This document shows positions 58,021 through 64,000 of a stretch of 64,000 nucleotides of DNA, piece by piece. The DNA comes from Sphingobacteriales bacterium 44-15. GTDB taxonomy: Bacteria; Bacteroidota; Bacteroidia; Chitinophagales; Chitinophagaceae. The first letter of the stretch is position 1. Each line of letters opens with the position of its first letter. Made by a program: the position numbers and the translations under genes. The notes under the pieces were generated by a model. That model did no database searches. It had not been told where the DNA came from and worked only from the letters and a program-made list of their open reading frames with translations. The DNA is taken from positions 29,962 through 93,961 of the forward strand of contig MKWG01000023.1 of assembly GCA_001899685.1 (NCBI GenBank), in the 5' to 3' direction.

Positions 58021-61000
58021 ATGAACAAAGCGGGGATGATTATGAAACTAATGATTCCTTTATTGTTGTTTTGTATCTTCCAGGTAAATGCCAACAGCTA
58101 TGCTCAGAAAATAACGATTGTTCAAAAAAACCTGCATTTAACAGATGCATTCAGGGCTATTGAAAAGCAGACGGGCTTCCTGTTTTTTTATGACAAAGAC
58201 TTGATACAAAGCTCCGGGCCTGTTGATATATTAGTCAGGAATGCTACACTTGAGCAGGCTTTGTCGGAATGCCTGAAAAATGAGCCGTTAACTTTCAGAA
58301 TAGTATCGAATACTATTGTCATTCTGCCCAAGGCAGAAAAGGTCATTTCCTCCGACCAGGCTGAAGCTGTTCAGTCTGACCCTCCCCCTGTTGAAGTTAC
58401 GGGTACGGTAACAGACAAGGATGGAAAACCGCTGGAAGGGGCATCGGTATTAATAAAGGGTACTAAGATTGGTACTACGGTGAACAGGCTGGGTACGTTT
58501 AGCCTTACTGTTCCTTCAGGTGATGCCGTGCTGGTGTTCAGCTTTGTGGGTATGAAACCGAGGGAGGTAAAAGTGGGAGATCAGACGCTTTTTAATGTTG
58601 TATTGGAACATGATGTTGCCCACGTGGGAGATGCTATTGTAGTAACGGCACTTGGCATTACAAGATCACAAAGGGCGCTGGGGTATTCGGTGGGGGAAGT
58701 AAGCAGCGACCAGCTCAGTAAAGTGCCGCAGGAAAATGCGGTAAATGCGCTTACCGGGAAGGTTGCGGGCCTGAAGGTGGGAAATCCCAGCCCGGATATT
58801 AATAGCGATCCCCAGGTAATTATACGGGGCGCGATGTCCCTGTCGGGCGATGATGCGCCGCTTATTGTAATAGACGGGCTCCCAACGGGAAACAGCGCCA
58901 GCGTATTATCGGATATCAGCTCCACCGATATCGAAAGTGTTTCAGTGCTGAAGGGGCCGAGCGCCGCCGCGTTATATGGATCAAGAGCCGGGAATGGTGT
59001 ATTGCTCGTTACTACAAAGAGCGGCAAGGGGCTTAAAAACAGGATAGGTGTTTCTGTCAATTCATCTGTTACCACATCCCGGCCATATCATTTTATTAAG
59101 CTGCAGGACCAGTTTGCCAATGGACGGCAGGGTGACTTTGATGCCTCTCAGGATGGATGGTATGGTCCTGCAATGGGAACGCCTGCTATCCAGTGGAATT
59201 CAAATGGGGTAGCAGTCCCTTTGAAACCTTATCCGGATAACGCTGAGAATTTTGTAAAAACCGGCTACAGCTTCATCAATGAGGTGGGAATTCGCGGATC
59301 GGGAGAAAAAACGAGTTTTAATTTATCCATCTCTGATACTCGTGCAAAAGGGACTTTTCCGGGGCTTGAGATGAAGAAGGATGCCATAGGCATTTCTTTT
59401 TCCTATAAACTCATAAAGGATCTGAAAGTATCGGCCAATGCTAGGTATATAAGCTCGGGATCCAATAATTTCCGGACGCGGTCGCTGAGTTTAGACAGCT
59501 ATCCGTTTGAGGATGTGTATATGATGCCAAACTATATTGATATTAATGAAGTGAAGGATTACTGGAAGGTTAATAACATGGAACAAAATGTGTGGGATCC
59601 CGGATTCAATAATCCCTGGTTTACCGCGTATCAGAATCTGGATGGGTTTCAAAAAGCAAACCCATACGGAAATGTTAAGCTCGACTGGAATATCATTCCT
59701 GATCTGAGTCTCATGACCCGGGTAGGCACATTCAGTGAGACCTATACCACCACTGCACAACGGGCTGTTTCCGATGTGCGCTACCCGTTAGGGAGGTATA
59801 ATTATTCCTCATCCACTTCACAGGAAACCAACATGGACTTCCTGCTATCTTATAAAAAGAAGTTGCATAAGTTCTCGGGTAATATTTCCGGAGGTGGAAA
59901 TTATATGTTCCGGCGGGAATCAAATGCCAGTATCGGCGGAGAAAACCTGATATTACCGGGTTTGTTTACAGCAGGCAATGTAGACAAAGGCTCATTGATT
60001 TACAATAGCGAGTTTTCCCAGAAGCGTGTGTATAGCTTGTACGGAATGGCTTCTTTTGATTATGACAGGATGGTTTATCTGGAATTGACTGGAAGAAATG
60101 ACTGGTCGAGTACACTGCCACCTGATAACAGATCTTATTTTTATCCGTCAGCTTCATTAAGCCTTATTCTTTCTGATATGCTTCATCTGCCTTCTTCAAT
60201 TTCGTTGCTGAAATTGCGTGGCGGATGGGCGCGGGTTGGTAAGGACACCGGTCCTTATCAATTGTTACAGGTACTGGACCGTGGCACTTGGGGAGACAAC
60301 ACCAGGTACTCCTTGCAGCCTACAATGGCAAATACCAATTTAAAACCCGAAAGCGTAGTTTCTTCCGAAGTAGGGTTGGATTTATCCCTCCTGGATAATC
60401 GCCTGTCTTTTGATGCAACCTATTATCAGGTGGAAGACCGGGGTCAGATCATGAGCGTTCAGGTACCTACTGAAACCGGGTTTTTATTTGCCAGCACAAA
60501 TGCCGGTACGGTAAGAAACAAGGGAGTTGAGTTGAAATTAAATGCAGTACCGGTAAAGACCAGTCGCTTGACATGGGATATGAGCTTTGTTTTTACCAAA
60601 GACCGTAGCAGGCTGGTAGCGCTTCCTGAAGGCATCTCCACCTTTAGGTTCTGGAGCCGTTTTAATGCATATAGTGAAACACAGGTGGGAGGAGATATCG
60701 GAGATATATGGGGAAATGATGTGCTTCGCGTTAAAGAGGGAAAGTATAAAGATTGGCCGATCGTAAATGATAACGGGCTTTTACAGCTTGAACCCGAGAG
60801 AAAGAAGATAGGGAATGTAATTAGTGACTTTACGTTGGGTTTCCAGACCTCTGTTACCTTTAACCGGTTTAGTATTTCCGCAAATTTTGACTGGCGCCAG
60901 GGCGGAAAATATTTTTCAGAGAGTATGATGCGTTTAGCGGCAGGAGGAAAGCTGGAGTCCTGGCATAAAGGACCTGGTTCAAGCACTTTTACCGGTATTT

Positions 61001-61569
61001 TAAACCAGGGCTCTTTCGGAGGAGATCAAAATAAGATCGCTGATGAAATAAGGAATAATCCCGATAAGTATAACGGATTAGGAGGCTTAACATACGTGGG
61101 AGGAAGAACAGAGGAACTGGGAGGTTACCTGTTGCCTTCTACGGGGCTTAATAATGGCGTTTTCTTCCCGGGGGTGAGATATGATGCAGGTAGTGGTGAT
61201 TACGTGGAAAACTTTGGCGGATTGGATACAAGGTATACTCCGATTGATAATATAGCAGGCGGCTCCGGTTATTCTTCCAGCCAGGGAGTTCAAACCTGGA
61301 TGTATGATGCTTCATTTTTAAAGATGAGAGAGCTGGCTTTAACCTATAATCTTTCTCCAAAAGTAGCCGGCAGCATTAAAGCACAAAACTTGGCGCTATC
61401 GTTTTTTATGCGCAACCTGATCATCTGGACAAAAGCAAAGAATGGAATAGATCCGGAGTCTGCCGGTTTTTTGCAAAACAGCCGGAATTCTTATAGTTTG
61501 GGATGGGAGCGTTCTAACATGGATCCATGGACCGCCATGTTTGGTTTAAAATTGAATGTTGAATTCTAA
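58021..61569 (+). CDS. SusC/RagA family TonB-linked outer membrane protein with STN domain
   Basis: STN region LTDAFRAIEKQTGFLFFYDKDL; carboxypeptidase-like GTVTDKDGKPLEGASVLIKGT; SSTDIESVSVLKGPSAAALYGSRAGNGVLLVTTK. Confidence 0.95.
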   Translation: MNKAGMIMKLMIPLLLFCIFQVNANSYAQKITIVQKNLHLTDAFRAIEKQTGFLFFYDKDLIQSSGPVDILVRNATLEQALSECLKNEPLTFRIVSNTIVILPKAEKVISSDQAEAVQSDPPPVEVTGTVTDKDGKPLEGASVLIKGTKIGTTVNRLGTFSLTVPSGDAVLVFSFVGMKPREVKVGDQTLFNVVLEHDVAHVGDAIVVTALGITRSQRALGYSVGEVSSDQLSKVPQENAVNALTGKVAGLKVGNPSPDINSDPQVIIRGAMSLSGDDAPLIVIDGLPTGNSASVLSDISSTDIESVSVLKGPSAAALYGSRAGNGVLLVTTKSGKGLKNRIGVSVNSSVTTSRPYHFIKLQDQFANGRQGDFDASQDGWYGPAMGTPAIQWNSNGVAVPLKPYPDNAENFVKTGYSFINEVGIRGSGEKTSFNLSISDTRAKGTFPGLEMKKDAIGISFSYKLIKDLKVSANARYISSGSNNFRTRSLSLDSYPFEDVYMMPNYIDINEVKDYWKVNNMEQNVWDPGFNNPWFTAYQNLDGFQKANPYGNVKLDWNIIPDLSLMTRVGTFSETYTTTAQRAVSDVRYPLGRYNYSSSTSQETNMDFLLSYKKKLHKFSGNISGGGNYMFRRESNASIGGENLILPGLFTAGNVDKGSLIYNSEFSQKRVYSLYGMASFDYDRMVYLELTGRNDWSSTLPPDNRSYFYPSASLSLILSDMLHLPSSISLLKLRGGWARVGKDTGPYQLLQVLDRGTWGDNTRYSLQPTMANTNLKPESVVSSEVGLDLSLLDNRLSFDATYYQVEDRGQIMSVQVPTETGFLFASTNAGTVRNKGVELKLNAVPVKTSRLTWDMSFVFTKDRSRLVALPEGISTFRFWSRFNAYSETQVGGDIGDIWGNDVLRVKEGKYKDWPIVNDNGLLQLEPERKKIGNVISDFTLGFQTSVTFNRFSISANFDWRQGGKYFSESMMRLAAGGKLESWHKGPGSSTFTGILNQGSFGGDQNKIADEIRNNPDKYNGLGGLTYVGGRTEELGGYLLPSTGLNNGVFFPGVRYDAGSGDYVENFGGLDTRYTPIDNIAGGSGYSSSQGVQTWMYDASFLKMRELALTYNLSPKVAGSIKAQNLALSFFMRNLIIWTKAKNGIDPESAGFLQNSRNSYSLGWERSNMDPWTAMFGLKLNVEF

Positions 61570-61581
61570 AAGATGTAAAAT

Positions 61582-63339
61582 ATGAAATCGCTATATAAAA
61601 ATTTTAAACTTGTTTCAGCCTTTATTTTCCTGTTGCTCTTTTTCAGTTGTAATAAAAAATTAACGGAGACTAATATCTCTCCCAACGCCTTAAATGCAGA
61701 ACAGGTAGACCCCGGCTTTGTAATGACAGATGTCCTGTCCCGCAGTGCTATGGAAATGGTGCTTGCCGGTTTTGCAGGAAATACCAGCCAGTGCATCATC
61801 GATGCTACTATGCAATATGTACAGCAGGACCAGGGAGAAGGTGTGAGTATTAAAAATACTTTTGGATGGAAAGGAAGAGGATGGGGGTACCGCAATTTTT
61901 ATCTTCCTTTAGCTAACAGCAATTATCTGGGAAAGCGGGCTAAAGACTCCAGAGACTCCACCTTTTTAAGGGGAGTGTCGCTTACCATGCAGGGCTATTG
62001 GTTCGGCTATAATACCTCCGGCTGGGGCGATGTACCTTTTAGTGAAGCTATGAGAGGGGAGGATAATATTCTGAAACCCGTATACGACGGGCAGAAAGAC
62101 GTGTTCAAAGGGATTTTAAGCTATTTGGATGAAGCGAATGATGCTTTTAGCAATATTCAGGCTGTTTCAGAGTTTACCCGGTCTGCCGATATTATGTTTA
62201 ACGGAGATACGCATAAATGGAGGGCTTTTGCCAATTCGCTCCGGTTAAGATTCCTGATGCGGTTATCTGAGAAAACAAATGAAATGAAGGATATTGGTGT
62301 GGATGTGAAAGCTGAATTCAATAAGATGGTATCCGACCCTGGCAGGTATCCGGTTATTCTTAACAGCGCAGATAACGCAATTGTACGGCTACCTGGCACT
62401 TCGGCTTCCGACAGCTATCCGCTCGGGGCCTTTAATCAAAAGACAGAAGATCCTTACCGTCGTCAAAAGCCCGGCGCTCCTTTTGTTAATTTCCTGAAAG
62501 AAATGAGAGATCCGCGTTTAACCGTATGGCTTAAACCCGTAGATGTTCCTACAATTATTGAAGATAAAGGCGGTGATAAGGTGATCATGACAGGTAGCGA
62601 TGGAAAAGTAAAGAGATTTTTAAAGAATTTTCAGGAAGACGTAGATACTTCTCTTTTTGTGGGTCTGCCTATCGCTTTAGCAAACCCTGACAACTATAAT
62701 GGTAATAGCGGAAATGATCGTAGCGTCATTCGTAATTTAGATCCGTCCATCTATAACGGTGGCGCTGCCAACCCTTTTGTATCTTATTTTGCTCCTATGT
62801 TCAGGGAAAATAAAAGTCCTTATCTCCCGGGGGTATTCCTTACGGCAACTGAAGTGAATTTTATTCTTGCTGAAGCCGCGGTCAGGGGCTGGATCACCGG
62901 ATCTGCCGGGGATTATTTCAGACAGGGCATCCTGGCTTCTCTGAAGCAGTATAATGTTAATGACGGGGACATGCGGGTATATAATCCTGAAACACATCAA
63001 ATTGAGGCCTATAAACAAGATGATTTTCTTAATAGTATGACAGACAGGCTCAATAATGCAACGGATAAATTACTTCCCATTATGGAACAGAAGTGGGTTG
63101 CTTTATTTACAACAATTGAAGCATGGTTTGACTGGAGAAGAACAGGGTACCCTGATTTAGGCAAGAACCTAGTGAATGGTCCACAGGGAGAAAAAATACC
63201 TGTCAGGTTTTATTTTGGGGATAGTGAAAAGAACTTTAATGAAGATAATGTAAATAAAGCCATCCAAAACCTCGAGCCTGCGGTAGATGATCAGTGGTCG
63301 AAGATGTGGTTGCTCCGGGGGACCGGCAAGCCCTGGTAG
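61582..63339 (+). CDS. SusD/RagB-like outer-membrane lipoprotein
   Basis: Lipobox FFSCNKK; FILAEAAVRGWITGSAGDYFRQGI; MEQKWVALFTTIEAWFDWRRTGYPDL. Confidence 0.94.
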   Translation: MKSLYKNFKLVSAFIFLLLFFSCNKKLTETNISPNALNAEQVDPGFVMTDVLSRSAMEMVLAGFAGNTSQCIIDATMQYVQQDQGEGVSIKNTFGWKGRGWGYRNFYLPLANSNYLGKRAKDSRDSTFLRGVSLTMQGYWFGYNTSGWGDVPFSEAMRGEDNILKPVYDGQKDVFKGILSYLDEANDAFSNIQAVSEFTRSADIMFNGDTHKWRAFANSLRLRFLMRLSEKTNEMKDIGVDVKAEFNKMVSDPGRYPVILNSADNAIVRLPGTSASDSYPLGAFNQKTEDPYRRQKPGAPFVNFLKEMRDPRLTVWLKPVDVPTIIEDKGGDKVIMTGSDGKVKRFLKNFQEDVDTSLFVGLPIALANPDNYNGNSGNDRSVIRNLDPSIYNGGAANPFVSYFAPMFRENKSPYLPGVFLTATEVNFILAEAAVRGWITGSAGDYFRQGILASLKQYNVNDGDMRVYNPETHQIEAYKQDDFLNSMTDRLNNATDKLLPIMEQKWVALFTTIEAWFDWRRTGYPDLGKNLVNGPQGEKIPVRFYFGDSEKNFNEDNVNKAIQNLEPAVDDQWSKMWLLRGTGKPW

Positions 63340-63352
63340 ATCAAAAAGTTTT

Positions 63353-64000
63353 ATTGGTTTTTTCAAAGAGGGCACAGTATGACAATTTCCGCTTGTTATC
63401 TATAGTGGTAGAAGAAGACTCGGGAATAGCGGTACAACAGCAATATGCCATTGCTCAAAAAACTCCCCGGAAACAGTAGCTTTTGCAACCACTTTTTCTC
63501 TTAATGGCTTTAACAGCGATGATTGGGGAAACCGGACGATTGGCGGGTCGCAGCGGTCTGTAGATCAGGGAGCCGTTGCAGTAAAAGTATATAAGAGCAT
63601 CGGGATAGAGCTGAAAGACCCGAGGGGAAATATAGTGATGGTGGGCCATCCTAAATTTAACCCGGTATGAGATTTTCTTGTTAAAAAGCATATCCCGGTG
63701 ATCGGGCATCTGGGCGAGCTCAAAAATTGCTGACTGCCGGTGGAGCAAATGACTGTCAATTCCGATAAGCGGTATTATTCCCGTTATCCTGAATACCCCT
63801 CGTATGACGAGCAGATACAAGCGAAAGACAATATGATAGCACAGCACGCAGGACTGAAGTTTACAGGCGCTCTCCCGGGAAGCCTGGAATGGGATACCGA
63901 TAACTGGCTATGGTACCGACCGGATCGCGGATGATACCGCATCGCCCGGTGAGTTCAGTTCGTTCGTTCACCAGGCATGGTTAAACGACTGGCAATTCTT
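63353..64000 (+). pseudogene. Decayed amidohydrolase (metal-dependent hydrolase) pseudogene, continues past window
   Basis: NFRLLSIVVEEDSGIAVQQQYAIAQK / (frameshift) ETVAFATTFSLNGFNSDDW...IVMVGHPKFNPV*DFLVKKHIPVIGHLGELKNC*LPVEQMTVNSDKRYYSRYPEYPSYDEQIQAKDNMIAQHAGLKFTGALPGSLEWDTD / DDTASPGEFSSFVHQAWLNDWQF. Confidence 0.85.

Noticed and set aside
63476-63934. Selenocysteine or UGA-to-Trp recoding in the amidohydrolase
   Set aside because: The same frame also shows deletions, frameshifts and loss of a catalytic His, so pseudogene decay is the simpler explanation; other genes use TGG normally and end with TGA.

Overview
This is a 64-kb chromosomal segment of a Bacteroidota genome, probably Chitinophagaceae-like. 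The assignment is inferred from T9SS type-A sorting signal, SusC/SusD and ECF-sigma/FecR genes and the TAnnTTTG promoter style. Most of the window is ordinary chromosome: murF, adk, msrB, kdsB, dnaN, recX, fabF, serC, ABC-F, GntP permease, YrdC/Sua5, radical SAM and tRNA-Phe. A cobalamin riboswitch precedes a BtuB-like TonB receptor. The accessory or unusual parts are: (i) an AT-rich patch at about 33.6-35.1 kb next to tRNA-Phe. It holds a class II-like Fic gene with two 29-bp palindromic operators, an 18-bp inverted repeat, a TM+GAF-like protein, a 79-aa partner and a terminator. This is my best candidate for an undescribed small system; (ii) a 1830-aa T9SS surface protein with an exact 435-nt internal period; (iii) an orphan two-gene unit at 30.3-32.1 kb; (iv) an AbiEii-type nucleotidyltransferase with a small overlapping partner; (v) several dispersed palindromic repeat families, including at least 11 intergenic hairpins built from GTGA(A/G)-type words, a 3 x ~149-bp tandem array and a decayed REP/RAYT-like locus; (vi) a sigma/FecR/SusC/SusD locus followed by a heavily decayed amidohydrolase pseudogene at the right edge. 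All calls come from reading sequence and translated ORFs; no database search was run.
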